Numbered from the stretch's first letter, positions 37,274 to 52,037 are shown. The stretch: 53,443 nucleotides of DNA from Grimontia celer (GCF_900055185.1 NZ_FIZX01000010.1:1-53443), one strand, 5' to 3'. Notes: generated by a model not told the origin, from the sequence alone. A program made the numbers and translations.

Positions 37274-38287
37274 ATGGCCAGAACACTATCAATCAAGGAT
37301 GCAATTAACGAAGCAATCGATCAGGAAATGTCCCGTGATCCTAACGTCATCATGATGGGCGAAGACATTGTCGGCGGTACCGGCGCATCGGGTGAAGACG
37401 ATGCATGGGGCGGCGTGCTTGGTGTCACAAAAGGGCTTTATGCCAAACATCCTAACCAGATGATGGATACACCTCTGTCGGAAAGTGCCTATGTGGGGGC
37501 TGCCATTGGCGCTGCTACCTGCGGGCTCCGTCCGATCGCAGAGCTGATGTTTATCGATTTTATGGGCGTCTGCTTCGATCAGATTTTCAACCAAGCCGCC
37601 AAGTTCCGCTATATGTTTGGGGGGAAAGCAGAAACGCCAGTGGTGATCCGCGCCATGTGCGGCGCTGGTTTTAGAGCCGCAGCACAACACAGCCAGATGC
37701 TCACGCCTCTTTTCACCCATATTCCGGGGCTAAAGGTTGTTTGCCCATCAAATGCCTACGATGCCAAGGGGCTGCTTATTCAGTCCATCCGAGACAATGA
37801 CCCAGTGATCTTCCTTGAGCATAAAAACCTCTATGCCACCGAATCTGATGTGCCGGAAGCCCCTTATGCCATTCCTTTTGGCGAAGCCAATGTACTTCGT
37901 GAAGGTAAAGACGTCACTCTTGTGTCTTATGGTCTGACCGTAACACGTGCAATGGAAGCGGCTGAGCAACTGGCGAAACAAGGCGTGCAATGTGAGGTGA
38001 TTGACTTACGCACCCTCTCCCCACTTGATATCGATACTGTGGTGGAAAGCGTCGAAGAAACAGGTCGTTTGGTGTGTATCGATGAAGCCAGCCCACGCTG
38101 CTCAATCGCTGCGGACGTTTCTGCACAAGTGGCTGATTCAGCCTTCTCGTCACTAAAAGCACCGATTGCCATGGTAACCCCTCCCCATACGCCCGTACCT
38201 TTCTCTCCATCACTGGAAGACATCTATGTACCGACCGTTAACGACATTGTCAGCGCCGTAAACCGAACGATGAGGGCAAATAAATGA
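37274..38287 (+). CDS. acoB: Acetoin dehydrogenase E1 component, beta subunit
   Basis: 337-residue E1-beta subunit that pairs with AcoA, forming the thiamine-diphosphate site. It matches the transketolase-like central and C-terminal domains of the family (MGEDIVGGTGASGEDDAWGG, TLVSYGLTVTRAMEAAEQL, EVIDLRTLSPLDIDTV). Three in-frame starts exist (GTG 37268, ATG 37271, ATG 37274); 37274 has AAGGAG about seven bases upstream and gives the usual MAR N-terminus. ATGA overlap with acoC indicates translational coupling. Confidence 0.95.
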   Translation: MARTLSIKDAINEAIDQEMSRDPNVIMMGEDIVGGTGASGEDDAWGGVLGVTKGLYAKHPNQMMDTPLSESAYVGAAIGAATCGLRPIAELMFIDFMGVCFDQIFNQAAKFRYMFGGKAETPVVIRAMCGAGFRAAAQHSQMLTPLFTHIPGLKVVCPSNAYDAKGLLIQSIRDNDPVIFLEHKNLYATESDVPEAPYAIPFGEANVLREGKDVTLVSYGLTVTRAMEAAEQLAKQGVQCEVIDLRTLSPLDIDTVVESVEETGRLVCIDEASPRCSIAADVSAQVADSAFSSLKAPIAMVTPPHTPVPFSPSLEDIYVPTVNDIVSAVNRTMRANK

Positions 38288-39387
38288 GTGAGAAAATCAT
38301 ACCTGTGGTGATGCCCAAATGGGGGCTTTCCATGAAGGAAGGCACCCTCACAGAATGGCATGTCGACGAGGGCGACACCATTGAAGTCGGTCAGGTGATC
38401 ATGGATGTGGAAACCGACAAGATTGCCAGCGAGGTGGAAGCGCCGGACGCAGGGCTCCTGAGACGCAAGGTCGCTGAGGAAGGTAACATCTATTCGGTTC
38501 AGGCTCTGCTCGGTGTACTTGCGCCACCAGAGGTGACAGACGAAGAAATCGATGCCTATATCGCCGCCTTTGTTCAGCCCTCCTCCGACGAAGGAGACGA
38601 GGAAGAAGCGGCCTCCGCCTACGCATTTATCGACACCGACGCAGGACGCATTCGTTACAGTCATCTGAATGCCGACGCATCTGGAACACCTTATGTGCTG
38701 ATACATGGCTTTGGCGGCGACTTGGATAACTGGTTGTTTAATATGGATGCCCTTGCCGAAAAAGCGCCTGTGCTGGCGCTTGATCTTCCAAACCATGGAC
38801 AGTCAGCGATTTCAGCAGATGTGCAGTTTAACGACCTCATCAACACTGTCGTGACTGTGATGGACAAGCTCGATATTGAGAGAGCCCATTTGGTCGGTCA
38901 TTCGATGGGCGGGCTTATCAGTGGTGAACTGGCAAGGCTCCATCCCAATAAGGTCGCTTCGCTGACTTTGATTGGCAGCGCTGGCCTTGGGAAAGACATC
39001 AACAGCAACTACATCCGTGGCTTTGTCGAATCAGAAAGCCGGAAAACCCTAAAACCTGTCTTGCAGCTGCTTTTTGCCGACAGCAGTTTGGTCACGCGTA
39101 ATCTGGTCGATGATGTGCTCAAATACAAACGGCTTGATGGAGTAAAAGCCTCACTGAACACGCTCGCCGATCAGCTTTTTGTGGATGGCACCCAAAGCGT
39201 TGCGCTGGACTTAGATGCGATTCCGTCACCGCTTGTGATTTGGGGCGAGTCAGATGCGGTAATCCCTGCTTCGCACGCTTCAAACATCAGCAATGCAGAA
39301 GTGCACATTCTAGCAGGGGCTGGGCATATGGTGCAGATGGAGCAAGCGGCAGCAGTCAATGCCCTCATCCTTTCCCACACCCAATAG
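38284..39387 (+). CDS. acoC: Acetoin dehydrogenase E2 (lipoyl domain plus alpha/beta hydrolase)
   Basis: 367-residue E2 component that takes the acetyl group from E1 and makes acetyl-CoA. The N-terminal lipoyl domain (about residues 1-80) carries the lipoylated Lys in ETDKIASEV. An acidic linker follows, then an alpha/beta-hydrolase fold with HGFGGDLDNW and the nucleophile elbow GHSMGG, the architecture typical of AcoC. It is the last gene of the cluster. No acoL (E3) follows, so the complex presumably uses the general lipoamide dehydrogenase. Confidence 0.95.
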   Translation: MSEKIIPVVMPKWGLSMKEGTLTEWHVDEGDTIEVGQVIMDVETDKIASEVEAPDAGLLRRKVAEEGNIYSVQALLGVLAPPEVTDEEIDAYIAAFVQPSSDEGDEEEAASAYAFIDTDAGRIRYSHLNADASGTPYVLIHGFGGDLDNWLFNMDALAEKAPVLALDLPNHGQSAISADVQFNDLINTVVTVMDKLDIERAHLVGHSMGGLISGELARLHPNKVASLTLIGSAGLGKDINSNYIRGFVESESRKTLKPVLQLLFADSSLVTRNLVDDVLKYKRLDGVKASLNTLADQLFVDGTQSVALDLDAIPSPLVIWGESDAVIPASHASNISNAEVHILAGAGHMVQMEQAAAVNALILSHTQ

Positions 39388-39405
39388 GTTTCGGTAACCA
39401 CTAAA

Positions 39406-39426
39406 AAGGGATGCTCTGCATCCCTT
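39406..39426. terminator. Terminator between acoC and nudC
   Basis: AAGGGATGC/GCATCCCTT stem with a TCT loop, preceded by an A run and overlapping the nudC stop codon. It can serve both convergent genes; the T run is short on the plus strand. Confidence 0.7.
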
Positions 39427-40183
39427 AATTCTGCGCCTTGACCGCTTCAATTAAGCGTCTGGCAATGGTCCCTTCCGGTGCCACCAGCGGCAAGTCATCG
39501 ACATCAAACCACTGCGCGTCCGTAAGCTCTTCATAGTCTGGATTAATCTCACCGCTCTCATAGTCTGCGACAAACCCCATCATCAGATTGGAAGGAAAAG
39601 CCCAAGGTTGACTGTCAAAGTAGCGGATGTTGCTGACGTCTATTCCTGTTTCTTCCTTCACCTCACGGGCAACGCATTGCTCCAGCGTCTCTCCCGCTTC
39701 GACAAAGCCGGCAATCACTGTGTACATGCCGTTTTTATGTCGCGGGTGATGGGCCAACAGAATTTGACCGCCCTTTTTAACAGCCACAATCACACAGGGT
39801 GAAACCCGTGGGTAATGAACCGTCTCACAGACATCACATACCATCGCTGGATGAGATGGCTCAAAGCGGTTTTTACTGCCACAGCGACTACAAAACACCT
39901 GAGAATCACGCATGTAATCAATCTGAATAGCGCGCCCTGCGAGATTGAACAGTTCACCGGGCAGGTGTAACAAAGATCGCAACCCAGCTAACTCAGTTTC
40001 ACGTGCACTGTGGTGCTCATGCGCATACACAACCTCATGCCCATCAAAGTATCCTATGGCGTAGCTTGCCTTAACCCATTTATCCAATTGATTTTTAGCA
40101 ACAAGTGGCAGGTTGTGATCAGTCAGCCAGAGTTTTCCGTCGATTACACAACACAGATATACAAGATCTTTTTGATCAGACAT
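39425..40183 (-). CDS. nudC: NAD(+) diphosphatase / RNA de-NADding Nudix hydrolase
   Basis: 252-residue Nudix hydrolase that cleaves NADH and removes NAD caps from RNA. An N-terminal domain is followed by a zinc ribbon (CSRCG and CDVCE) and the Nudix box GFVEAGETLEQCVAREVKEETG, given here only to mark the intact GX5EX7REUXEEXGU pattern. The SQPWAFPSNLM motif of the NudC subfamily follows. The start at 40183 is preferred over 40225 by length, but its ribosome-binding site is weak. In E. coli the gene abuts hemE; here the aco island lies between. Confidence 0.93.
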   Translation of the reverse strand: MSDQKDLVYLCCVIDGKLWLTDHNLPLVAKNQLDKWVKASYAIGYFDGHEVVYAHEHHSARETELAGLRSLLHLPGELFNLAGRAIQIDYMRDSQVFCSRCGSKNRFEPSHPAMVCDVCETVHYPRVSPCVIVAVKKGGQILLAHHPRHKNGMYTVIAGFVEAGETLEQCVAREVKEETGIDVSNIRYFDSQPWAFPSNLMMGFVADYESGEINPDYEELTDAQWFDVDDLPLVAPEGTIARRLIEAVKAQN

Positions 40184-40325
40184 AACAACACTTCGATCCT
40201 TGCTTGGCCGGGCGATTTGAGGCACTCTAAAATCAGTAACCTGATGTTAGACAATTGATGGCCTGATTGATATGGCTGTAATCCTATAAAAGCGCTCAGG
40301 TGCGCTGATCATGAGGAACGTGGTC

Positions 40326-40805
40326 ATGCTTAATAAACTCGAAAAAGCACAACAACAGTGGGGCGGTTACAGTGATGTGATCGACTACTGGTTAACGTTA
40401 AGACAGGAACTGCTGGTTCAGTACTGCAAAGTGGCTGGTCTTTCTGGCAACAATAAAAACTGTCTGCCAACCGAAGAAGAATTGAATCGATTCTGTGAAG
40501 CCTTGGTGGACTATATCTCCGCCGGTCACTTCAAAATCTATGACATGGTCATGGAGCGTTGGAAAGCGACTGGTTTCTCCACCAACGAAGAAATTGATGG
40601 TCTCTACTTACATATAGTAGAAACGACAGAGCCCCTTCTGAACTTCAATGACAAGTACAGTGGATTTGTCTTAGATGACGATAATTTCGCGGGTTTTGAC
40701 AGCGATATTTCTACTGTTGGTGAAATCATGGAAATGCGCTTCGAAAAAGAAGACATGCTGATCCAGCTGATTGCGGACAGCTTAGCAATTCCTCCCGGCG
40801 CTTAA
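40326..40805 (+). CDS. rsd: Anti-sigma-70 factor Rsd
   Basis: 159-residue all-helical regulator of the Rsd/AlgQ family, which sequesters sigma-70 in stationary phase and so favours alternative sigma factors. MLNKLEKAQQQWGG at the N-terminus and the FCEALVDYISAGHFKIYD core match E. coli Rsd (158). The ATG at 40326 has GAGGAACG upstream and is preferred over the ATG at 40311. It is divergent from nudC, and ends at a hairpin terminator. Confidence 0.93.
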   Translation: MLNKLEKAQQQWGGYSDVIDYWLTLRQELLVQYCKVAGLSGNNKNCLPTEEELNRFCEALVDYISAGHFKIYDMVMERWKATGFSTNEEIDGLYLHIVETTEPLLNFNDKYSGFVLDDDNFAGFDSDISTVGEIMEMRFEKEDMLIQLIADSLAIPPGA

Positions 40806-40827
40806 TATTTAACGTTTCCAGGCCTTC

Positions 40828-40857
40828 CGGTTGATGTTATTCATCAGCCGGTTTTCT
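40828..40857 (+). terminator. rsd terminator
   Basis: CCGGTTGATG/CATCAGCCGG stem (one G-T pair) with a TTATT loop, followed by TTTT, shortly after the rsd stop. Confidence 0.85.
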
Positions 40858-40863
40858 AGACTC

Positions 40864-40960
40864 CGCTTCTCGCTTCTCGCTTCTCGCTTCTCGCTTCTCG
40901 CTTCTCGCTTCTCGCTTCTCGCTTCTCGCTTCTCGCTTCTCGCTTCTCGCTTCTCGCTTC
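40864..40960. repeat. Heptamer tandem repeat (CGCTTCT)n, about 14 units
   Basis: 97 bp of uninterrupted CGCTTCT units, 13 full copies plus six bases, with no visible mismatch. It lies between the rsd and rpoC terminators and does not encode anything. The plus strand is pyrimidine-rich with G at every seventh base. Perfect short repeats of this kind often vary in copy number by slipped-strand mispairing. Confidence 0.97.
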
Positions 40961-40995
40961 ACAAATAGTCTCTGACTTATTGAAAATCAGGCAAT

Positions 40996-41023
40996 AAAAA
41001 AGGCACCCCGAAGGATGCCTTTT
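40996..41023 (-). terminator. rpoBC operon terminator
   Basis: On the minus strand an AAAGGCATCC/GGGTGCCTTT stem with a UUCG tetraloop is followed by a T run, about 20 nt past the rpoC stop. Confidence 0.93.
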
Positions 41024-41041
41024 ATCAGTCATGACGCGAGA

Positions 41042-44000
41042 TTAGTTCTCGTCGCTCAGACCTGCGTTCAGCAGTGCTGCCAGATCCTGAGATGCCTGTT
41101 CAGCATCGATTTGCGGAGCTACTGGCTCTTCTACCACGTTGCGACGCGCTTGGCGCGACTTGTGGTAAGCAAAACCGGTACCCGCAGGGATCAGACGACC
41201 AACGATTACGTTCTCTTTCAGGCCGCGCAGTTCGTCGCGCTTGCCAGATACAGCTGCTTCGGTCAGTACGCGGGTCGTTTCCTGGAACGATGCCGCAGAG
41301 ATGAACGATTCAGTTGCCAGAGACGCTTTGGTGATACCCAGCAGATCGCGCTCGAAGCTTGCAGGCTGTTTGCCTTCCGCTTCCAGCATACGGTTCGCAA
41401 TAGTTACGCGAGAGTATTCTACCTGCTCGCCTTCCAGGAACTCAGAGTCGCCTGAAGACAGGATAGTTACTTTGCGCAGCATCTGACGAACGATAGTCTC
41501 GATGTGCTTATCGTTAATCTTAACGCCCTGCAGACGGTAAACGTCTTGTACTTCGTTAGTGATGTACTCAGTTACTGCACGCACGCCACGAAGACGCAGA
41601 ATGTCGTGTGGAGATTCTGGACCATCGGCGATGACGTCACCTTTCTCAACCTTCTCACCTTCAAATACGTTCAGCTGACGCCACTTAGGAATCATCTCTT
41701 CGTATGGAGAACCGTCAGTTGGCGTGATGATCAGGCGGCGTTTACCTTTGGTTTCTTTACCGAAGGAAACTGCACCCGTGATCTCTGCCAGAATTGCAGG
41801 CTCTTTAGGCTTACGAGCTTCGAACAGGTCCGCAACGCGTGGCAGACCACCGGTGATATCTTTCGTACCGCCAGATTCCTGAGGAATACGAGACAGAGTA
41901 TCACCCACACCTACGTTTGCACCGTCTTCCAGCTGGACAATTGCTTTACCAGGTAGGAAGTATTGTGCAGGCATGTCAGTACCCGGGATCATCACAGCGT
42001 TACCAGATGCATCAAGCAGTCGAACGGTAGGACGCATGTCTTTACCCGCTGACGTACGCTCTGCAGCGTCCAGAATAACCATTGAAGACAGACCGGTCAG
42101 TTCGTCCGTTTGACGTTGAACGGTTACACCGTCAATCATGTCAACAAACTCGATACGACCTTCTACTTCAGTGATGATCGGCATGGTGTGCGGATCCCAG
42201 TTCGCCACGGTTTCGCCCGCGTTAACTGCATCGCCATCCAGCTTGCTCAGTACACAACCGTAAGGCAGCTTGTAGCTTTCCTTGGTACGGCCGAACTCAT
42301 CAACGATAGTCAGCTCGGATGCACGTGAAGTGATCACCAGCTTGCCAGCGTTGTTAGTAACGAACTTCGCATTGTGCAGGTGCATAGAACCGTTGTTCTT
42401 CACCTGGATGCTGCTTTCCGCTGCCGCACGAGATGCCGCACCACCGATGTGGAACGTACGCATCGTCAGCTGGGTACCTGGTTCACCGATTGACTGTGCC
42501 GCGATAACACCAACAGACTCGCCGTGGTTAACAATGTGACCACGAGCCAGGTCGCGACCGTAACAGTTTGCACAACAACCGAAGTCAGTTTCACAGGTTA
42601 CGACAGAACGCACTTTCACCTGGTCAACAGAGTTTTGCTCCAGGATGTCACACCACTTCTCATCAAGCAGGGTGTTGCGTGGAGCCAGTACTTCATCAGT
42701 ACCTGGCTTGAGTACGTCTTCTGCTACCACACGGCCCAGAACACGCTCACGCAGTGCTTCTTTAACGTCACCACCTTCGATAACTGCCATCATGTTGATA
42801 CCTTCTGAGGTACCACAGTCAGTTTCAGTGACCACAACGTCTTGAGCTACGTCTACCAGACGACGGGTCAGGTAACCGGAGTTCGCAGTCTTCAGTGCGG
42901 TATCCGCCAGACCTTTACGTGCACCGTGCGTCGAGATGAAGTACTGGAGTACGTTCAGACCTTCACGGAAGTTTGCGGTGATTGGCGTTTCGATGATCGA
43001 GCCATCTGGTTTCGCCATCAGACCACGCATACCCGCCAACTGACGAATCTGTGCAGCAGAACCACGAGCACCTGAGTCGGCCATCATGTATACGCTGTTG
43101 AACGACTTCTGCTCTTCTTCTTCACCATCACGGTTAATCACGGTGTCGAAAGACAGGTTATCCATCATCGCTTTAGCAACTTGTTCGTTCGCTGCAGCCC
43201 AGATATCGATAACTTTGTTGTAACGTTCGCCAGCAGTAACCAGACCAGACTGGAACTGCTCCTGGATCTCAGCAACTTCAGCTTCTGCCGCTTCGATCAG
43301 GTCGTATTTCGCCTGTGGGATAACCATGTCGTCGATACCAACAGATACACCAGACAGTGCCGCGTAAGCGAAACCGGTGTACATAATTTGGTCAGCGAAG
43401 ATAACGGTATCTTTCAGACCCAGTGCACGGTAACAGGTGTTCAGCAGAGCAGAGATTTGCTTCTTGCCCAGCGCCTGGTTAACGATGCTGTATGGCAGGC
43501 CTTCAGGCACGATTTGCCACAGCATTGCACGACCGACAGTGGTGTCCACCAGCTCAATTTTCTCAGAGCGGTTACCCATTTCGTCGAACAGCACTTCTTT
43601 GATACGAACCTTAACGCGCGCATGCAGTTCTGCACTGCCAGTACGGTATGCTTTTTCAGCTTCCGCAGGACCAGACAGGTAAAGTGCTTCACCTTTCGCG
43701 TTAACTTTCTCACGGGTCATGTAGTACAGACCCAATACAACGTCCTGAGAAGGTACGATGATTGGATCACCGGACGCAGGAGACAGGATGTTGTTGGTCG
43801 ACATCATCAGAGCACGCGCTTCTAGCTGTGCTTCCAGTGTCAGAGGTACGTGAACAGCCATCTGGTCACCATCGAAGTCGGCGTTGTATGCCGCACAAAC
43901 GAGTGGGTGCAGTTGGATTGCTTTACCTTCAATGAGCACTGGTTCAAACGCCTGGATACCCAGACGGTGAAGTGTCGGTGCACGGTTCAGCAGTACTGGG

Positions 44001-45256
44001 TGTTCACGGATAACTTCATCCAGAATATCCCAAACGACCGCTTCTTCGCGCTCTACCATCTTCTTAGCCGCTTTGATGGTGGTCGCCAGACCACGAGCTT
44101 CCAGCTTGCCGTAGATAAATGGTTTGAACAGCTCAAGTGCCATCTTCTTAGGAAGACCACACTGGTGCAGACGCAGGTATGGACCAACGGTGATTACCGA
44201 ACGACCAGAGTAGTCTACACGCTTACCAAGCAGGTTCTGACGGAAACGACCTTGCTTACCTTTGATCATGTCAGCCAGAGACTTCAGAGGACGCTTGTTC
44301 GAACCAGTAATGGCACGACCACGGCGACCGTTGTCCAGCAGGGCGTCAACTGACTCTTGCAGCATACGTTTTTCGTTACGTACGATGATGTCAGGTGCAG
44401 CCAGATCCAGCAGGCGCTTCAGACGGTTGTTACGGTTGATAACACGACGGTACAGATCGTTCAGATCTGATGTCGCGAAACGACCGCCATCCAGTGGTAC
44501 CAGCGGACGCAGATCCGGCGGCAGTACTGGAAGAACAGTCAGGATCATCCACTCAGGATTGTTTCCAGACTGCAGGAATGCTTCAACAAGCTTCAGGCGC
44601 TTGGTGATTTTCTTGCGCTTGGTTTCAGAGTTGGTTTCTTCCAGCTCTTCGCGCATCAGTTCAGCTTCAGCTGCCAGGTCCATGTTCGCCAGCAGGGCTT
44701 TCACTGCTTCGGCACCCATACGAGCGTCGAATTCATCACCCCATTGCTCCAGCGCGTCCAGATACTGTTCTTCAGACAGCATTTGGCTACGCTCAAGATC
44801 GGTCATGCCTGGTTCGATCACAACGTATGATTCGAAGTACAGAACACGCTCGATGTCACGCAGAGGCATGTCCATCAGCAAACCGATACGGCTAGGCAGT
44901 GATTTCAGGAACCAGATGTGGGCAACAGGTGAAGCCAGCTCAATGTGACCCATACGTTCACGACGTACTTTGGTCTGAGTAACTTCAACACCACATTTTT
45001 CACAGATCACGCCACGGTGCTTCAGGCGCTTGTATTTACCACAAAGACATTCGTAGTCTTTTACCGGGCCAAAGATACGTGCACAGAACAGACCGTCACG
45101 CTCAGGCTTAAAGGTACGGTAGTTAATGGTTTCTGGCTTTTTCACTTCACCGAAAGACCATGAACGGATCATGTCTGGTGAAGCAAGACCGATTTTGATT
45201 GCATCAAATTCTTCGGTCTTGTGCTGTGCTTTCAGAAACTTAAGTAAGTCTTTCAC
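41042..45256 (-). CDS. rpoC: DNA-directed RNA polymerase subunit beta'
   Basis: 1404-residue catalytic subunit of RNA polymerase. The active-site NADFDGD that chelates Mg2+ is intact. Zinc-binding Cys are seen in the N-terminal [20 protein letters not shown] block and the later [15 protein letters not shown] block. The start is a GTG at 45256 that gives [11 protein letters not shown], matching [11 protein letters not shown] of E. coli, with AGGAG six bases upstream; the frame open to 45298 is rejected. It lies 142 nt after rpoB in the same transcript. Confidence 0.99.
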   Translation of the reverse strand: MKDLLKFLKAQHKTEEFDAIKIGLASPDMIRSWSFGEVKKPETINYRTFKPERDGLFCARIFGPVKDYECLCGKYKRLKHRGVICEKCGVEVTQTKVRRERMGHIELASPVAHIWFLKSLPSRIGLLMDMPLRDIERVLYFESYVVIEPGMTDLERSQMLSEEQYLDALEQWGDEFDARMGAEAVKALLANMDLAAEAELMREELEETNSETKRKKITKRLKLVEAFLQSGNNPEWMILTVLPVLPPDLRPLVPLDGGRFATSDLNDLYRRVINRNNRLKRLLDLAAPDIIVRNEKRMLQESVDALLDNGRRGRAITGSNKRPLKSLADMIKGKQGRFRQNLLGKRVDYSGRSVITVGPYLRLHQCGLPKKMALELFKPFIYGKLEARGLATTIKAAKKMVEREEAVVWDILDEVIREHPVLLNRAPTLHRLGIQAFEPVLIEGKAIQLHPLVCAAYNADFDGDQMAVHVPLTLEAQLEARALMMSTNNILSPASGDPIIVPSQDVVLGLYYMTREKVNAKGEALYLSGPAEAEKAYRTGSAELHARVKVRIKEVLFDEMGNRSEKIELVDTTVGRAMLWQIVPEGLPYSIVNQALGKKQISALLNTCYRALGLKDTVIFADQIMYTGFAYAALSGVSVGIDDMVIPQAKYDLIEAAEAEVAEIQEQFQSGLVTAGERYNKVIDIWAAANEQVAKAMMDNLSFDTVINRDGEEEEQKSFNSVYMMADSGARGSAAQIRQLAGMRGLMAKPDGSIIETPITANFREGLNVLQYFISTHGARKGLADTALKTANSGYLTRRLVDVAQDVVVTETDCGTSEGINMMAVIEGGDVKEALRERVLGRVVAEDVLKPGTDEVLAPRNTLLDEKWCDILEQNSVDQVKVRSVVTCETDFGCCANCYGRDLARGHIVNHGESVGVIAAQSIGEPGTQLTMRTFHIGGAASRAAAESSIQVKNNGSMHLHNAKFVTNNAGKLVITSRASELTIVDEFGRTKESYKLPYGCVLSKLDGDAVNAGETVANWDPHTMPIITEVEGRIEFVDMIDGVTVQRQTDELTGLSSMVILDAAERTSAGKDMRPTVRLLDASGNAVMIPGTDMPAQYFLPGKAIVQLEDGANVGVGDTLSRIPQESGGTKDITGGLPRVADLFEARKPKEPAILAEITGAVSFGKETKGKRRLIITPTDGSPYEEMIPKWRQLNVFEGEKVEKGDVIADGPESPHDILRLRGVRAVTEYITNEVQDVYRLQGVKINDKHIETIVRQMLRKVTILSSGDSEFLEGEQVEYSRVTIANRMLEAEGKQPASFERDLLGITKASLATESFISAASFQETTRVLTEAAVSGKRDELRGLKENVIVGRLIPAGTGFAYHKSRQARRNVVEEPVAPQIDAEQASQDLAALLNAGLSDEN

Positions 45257-45398
45257 ATTCGGCTCCTGTGAGGAGTTGACCCATAAAAGTGCAGACACTC
45301 TGCACTTTCATATTGATACCGGAAATTCCCTTTGTATTTGAGATGCAGCCTTATTGCTGCATCTCGTTTTACGCTGGGAAGTGCAAACAAGCCTGGGC

Positions 45399-49424
<4,026 letters not shown>

Positions 49425-49591
49425 AGGGTTCCTCAGCTCGCTGATAAGTGACCCAAACTGTCCAGACTGAGGGACAGTAACTAATAACCACCGTTTACTG
49501 TAGGAACATCAGAGGGTTAATTCCGATGTATTTGCATGGTCAGCAGTGACTAAACGGGGTGCAAAATTCACCACTGCCCTACAGCGCAAAA

Positions 49592-49617
49592 AGGCCGGTG
49601 GCTATTTAGCCACCAGC
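49592..49617 (-). terminator. Attenuator between rplL and rpoB
   Basis: On the minus strand a GGCTGGTGGCT/AGCCACCGGCC stem-loop is followed by TTTTT, after a second small hairpin AGCCTGAAAAGGCT. In E. coli a partial terminator at the same place lowers rpoBC transcription relative to the ribosomal protein genes. The equivalence is inferred from position. Confidence 0.8.
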
Positions 49618-49652
49618 CATTAGCCTTTTCAGGCTAAGAAGCTAAGCAATAA

Positions 49653-50021
49653 TTACTTAACTTCAACAGAAGCACCAGCTTCTTCCAGATCTTTCTTCAG
49701 AGCTTCTGCTTCTTCTTTAGAAACAGCTTCTTTCAGAGGTGCTGGAGCGCCGTCAACAACTGCTTTCGCTTCTTTCAGGCCCAGACCAGTCGCGCCGCGA
49801 ACTGCTTTGATTACTGCAACTTTGTTTGCACCAGCAGCAGTCAGGATTACGTCGAATTCAGTTTGCTCTTCTGCAGCTTCACCAGCAGCAGCGCCGCCAG
49901 CAACAACTGCTGCAGCAGCAGAAACACCGAACTTCTCTTCCATAGCTTCGATCAGTTCAACAACTTGCATTACAGACATTTCTGCAACTGCGTCTAGGAT
50001 TTGCTCGTTAGTGATAGACAT
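49653..50021 (-). CDS. rplL: 50S ribosomal protein L7/L12
   Basis: 122-residue ribosomal stalk protein. The N-terminal dimerisation helix ([20 protein letters not shown]) is followed by an Ala/Gly-rich hinge (about residues 36-54) and the globular C-terminal domain that recruits translation GTPases ([20 protein letters not shown]). The ATG at 50021 is used rather than the frame to 50045. It follows rplJ with the same operon order as in E. coli. Confidence 0.98.
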   Translation of the reverse strand: MSITNEQILDAVAEMSVMQVVELIEAMEEKFGVSAAAAVVAGGAAAGEAAEEQTEFDVILTAAGANKVAVIKAVRGATGLGLKEAKAVVDGAPAPLKEAVSKEEAEALKKDLEEAGASVEVK

Positions 50022-50081
50022 AACAATTCTCTTTAAAGTCAACAATTAGTTTAAATAGCAACCAGTAAAAAGCAATGCGAA

Positions 50082-50570
50082 TTACGCAGCTTCTTTCTGA
50101 TCGCGAACAGCCGCGATAGTGCGAACCAGCTTGCCAGCAGACGCTTCTTTCATGCACATCATCAGACGTGCGATAGCTTCGTCGTAAGTTGGCAGCGTTG
50201 CCAGTACGTCAGCGTTAGTCAGCGCGCCTTCGAATGCAGCAGCTTTGATCTCGAAATCTTTGTTCTCTTTCGCGAAGTCTTTGAAAAGACGCGCTGCAGC
50301 ACCTGGGTGCTCAGTAGAGAACGCAATCAGTGTAGGACCAACAAAAATGTCTTTCAGACATTCGTAGTCAGTACCGTCTACTGCACGACGAGCCAGTGTG
50401 TTACGAACAACTTTCATGTAAACACCCGCTTCACGCGCTTGTTTACGAAGAGAAGTCATCGCGCCAACTGTTACGCCGCGAGAATCAGCTACAACTGCAG
50501 ACAGGGCACCGCTGGCAGCTTCGTTGACTTCAGCAACAATTGCTTTTTTGTCTTGAAGATTTAATGCCAT
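50082..50570 (-). CDS. rplJ: 50S ribosomal protein L10
   Basis: 162-residue base of the ribosomal stalk, which binds L7/L12 dimers through its C-terminal helix. [19 protein letters not shown] and the RNTLARRAV block are typical of L10. The L10-L12 complex represses its own translation by binding the leader RNA upstream (50571-50803 here). GGAGCAAATCC lies upstream of the ATG. Confidence 0.97.
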   Translation of the reverse strand: MALNLQDKKAIVAEVNEAASGALSAVVADSRGVTVGAMTSLRKQAREAGVYMKVVRNTLARRAVDGTDYECLKDIFVGPTLIAFSTEHPGAAARLFKDFAKENKDFEIKAAAFEGALTNADVLATLPTYDEAIARLMMCMKEASAGKLVRTIAAVRDQKEAA

Positions 50571-50599
50571 TTGGATTTGCTCCTGGATTGTTTTTACAC

Positions 50600-50760
50600 C
50601 ACTCGCTGCTTCACAGCAGGAGAGTAATTACGGCGCAGATCCAAGAAAGAAATATATCTATCATGTTCCTGGCACCGTCTACGTAGGTAACGATTAAGTC
50701 TTACTTATGTAAGACGCCTACGGTCTTGGACGAAGTTCGGCAAGCCGAACTTAGCCATAA
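50600..50760 (-). promoter_or_regulatory. L10 leader (rplJ-rplL autoregulatory region)
   Basis: The 233-nt rplA-rplJ gap has strong RNA structure: hairpins GTCTTAC/GTAAGAC (about 50698-50714) and AAGTTCGG/CCGAACTT (about 50733-50752). Position and structure fit the L10 leader bound by L10(L12)4 in other gammaproteobacteria. A separate rplJ promoter may also lie here but could not be defined. Boundaries are approximate. Confidence 0.7.
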
Positions 50761-50803
50761 ATTTGAAGCGACGAATTATACAGCAACTCATCGCTTCAGG
50801 CAA

Positions 50804-51508
50804 TTAGTTTGCTTGTGCGTCCAGAGTGTTCTGGTCAACCGCAACACCTGCACCCATAGTGGTAGAGATGCTTACTTTCTTGATGAAAGCGCCTTTCGCT
50901 GAAGAAGGCTTAGCTTTCTTCAGAGCTACCAGCAGAGCTTCCAGGTTACCTTTCAGCTTGTCAGCGTCGAAGTCAACCTTACCGATGGTGGTGTGGATGA
51001 TACCGTTCTTGTCGTTACGGTAACGAACCTGACCAGCTTTAGCGTTCTTAACTGCTTCAGCAACGTTAGGAGTTACAGTACCAACTTTCGGGTTTGGCAT
51101 CAGACCGCGAGGACCCAGGATAGTACCCAGTTGACCTACAACGCGCATTGCATCTGGAGATGCGATAACTACGTCGAAGTTCATTTCGCCTTTCTTAACT
51201 TGCTCAGCCAGGTCTTCCATACCAACGATGTCAGCACCCGCTTCTTTAGCAGCGTCAGCGTTCGCACCTTGAGTGAATACCGCTACGCGGATGTCACGGC
51301 CAGTACCGTGTGGCAGTACAGTTGCGCCACGAACGTTTTGGTCTGATTTACGTGCATCGATGCCCAGGTTAACAGCAACGTCTACACTTTCAACGAATTT
51401 AGCAGTAGCCAGTTCTTTCAGAAGAGCAACAGCTTCGTTGATGTCGTACTCACGAGTCACATCAACTTTCTCGCGGATTACGCGCATGCGCTTAGTCAGT
51501 TTTGCCAT
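50804..51508 (-). CDS. rplA: 50S ribosomal protein L1
   Basis: 234-residue 23S rRNA-binding protein of the L1 stalk, involved in exit of deacylated tRNA and, in E. coli, in repressing its own rplK-rplA mRNA. It matches E. coli L1 end to end: [29 protein letters not shown] and [20 protein letters not shown]. It lies 4 nt after rplK on the same transcript. Confidence 0.98.
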   Translation of the reverse strand: MAKLTKRMRVIREKVDVTREYDINEAVALLKELATAKFVESVDVAVNLGIDARKSDQNVRGATVLPHGTGRDIRVAVFTQGANADAAKEAGADIVGMEDLAEQVKKGEMNFDVVIASPDAMRVVGQLGTILGPRGLMPNPKVGTVTPNVAEAVKNAKAGQVRYRNDKNGIIHTTIGKVDFDADKLKGNLEALLVALKKAKPSSAKGAFIKKVSISTTMGAGVAVDQNTLDAQAN

Positions 51509-51512
51509 TGTC

Positions 51513-51941
51513 TTAACCCTCTACTACCAGACCCATTGAACGAGCGGTACCAGCGATTGAGCGTTTCATCGCTTCAATGTCTGCACCAGTCATGTCTTTC
51601 GCTTTAGTTTCAGCGATTTCCTGGATCTGAGCGTCGGTAACAGTACCAACTTTCTCAGTGTTAGGACGGCCTGAACCAGACTTAATACCTGCTGCTTTCT
51701 TCAGCAGAATTGCTGCAGGTGGAGTCTTCATTTCGAAAGTGAAAGAACGGTCGCTGTATACAGAGATAACTACTGGAGTTGGCAGACCTTTCTCTAGAGA
51801 TTCTGTACGTGCGTTGAACGCTTTACAGAATTCCATGATGTTCACGCCGTGCTGACCCAGAGCTGGACCAACTGGTGGACTTGGGTTAGCCATACCAGCT
51901 GCAACTTGCAGCTTGATGTAAGCTTCTACTTTTTTAGCCAT
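51513..51941 (-). CDS. rplK: 50S ribosomal protein L11
   Basis: 142-residue protein of the GTPase-associated centre, needed for RelA activation and target of the PrmA methyltransferase encoded at 17366-18250. [20 protein letters not shown] and [18 protein letters not shown] are conserved, including the N-terminal Ala-Lys and Lys residues that PrmA modifies. It starts the rplK-rplA unit after the nusG terminator. Confidence 0.98.
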   Translation of the reverse strand: MAKKVEAYIKLQVAAGMANPSPPVGPALGQHGVNIMEFCKAFNARTESLEKGLPTPVVISVYSDRSFTFEMKTPPAAILLKKAAGIKSGSGRPNTEKVGTVTDAQIQEIAETKAKDMTGADIEAMKRSIAGTARSMGLVVEG

Positions 51942-52002
51942 TACTAAATACCTAAATTTGGGTTCAAACGTCTACTTTCGACAAGCAGACTCCCCGTTTA
52001 AC

Positions 52003-52037
52003 AAAAGGGCGCGAAATTGTATTCAAATTTCGCGCCC
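52003..52037 (-). terminator. secE-nusG terminator
   Basis: On the minus strand a 12-bp GGGCGCGAAATT/AATTTCGCGCCC stem is followed by TTTTGTT, directly after the nusG stop. It separates secE-nusG from rplK-rplA. Confidence 0.88.

Noticed and set aside
40864-40960. Heptamer array as a CRISPR
   Set aside because: Units are 7 bp and directly abutting with no unique spacers; there are no cas genes. It is a simple tandem repeat.
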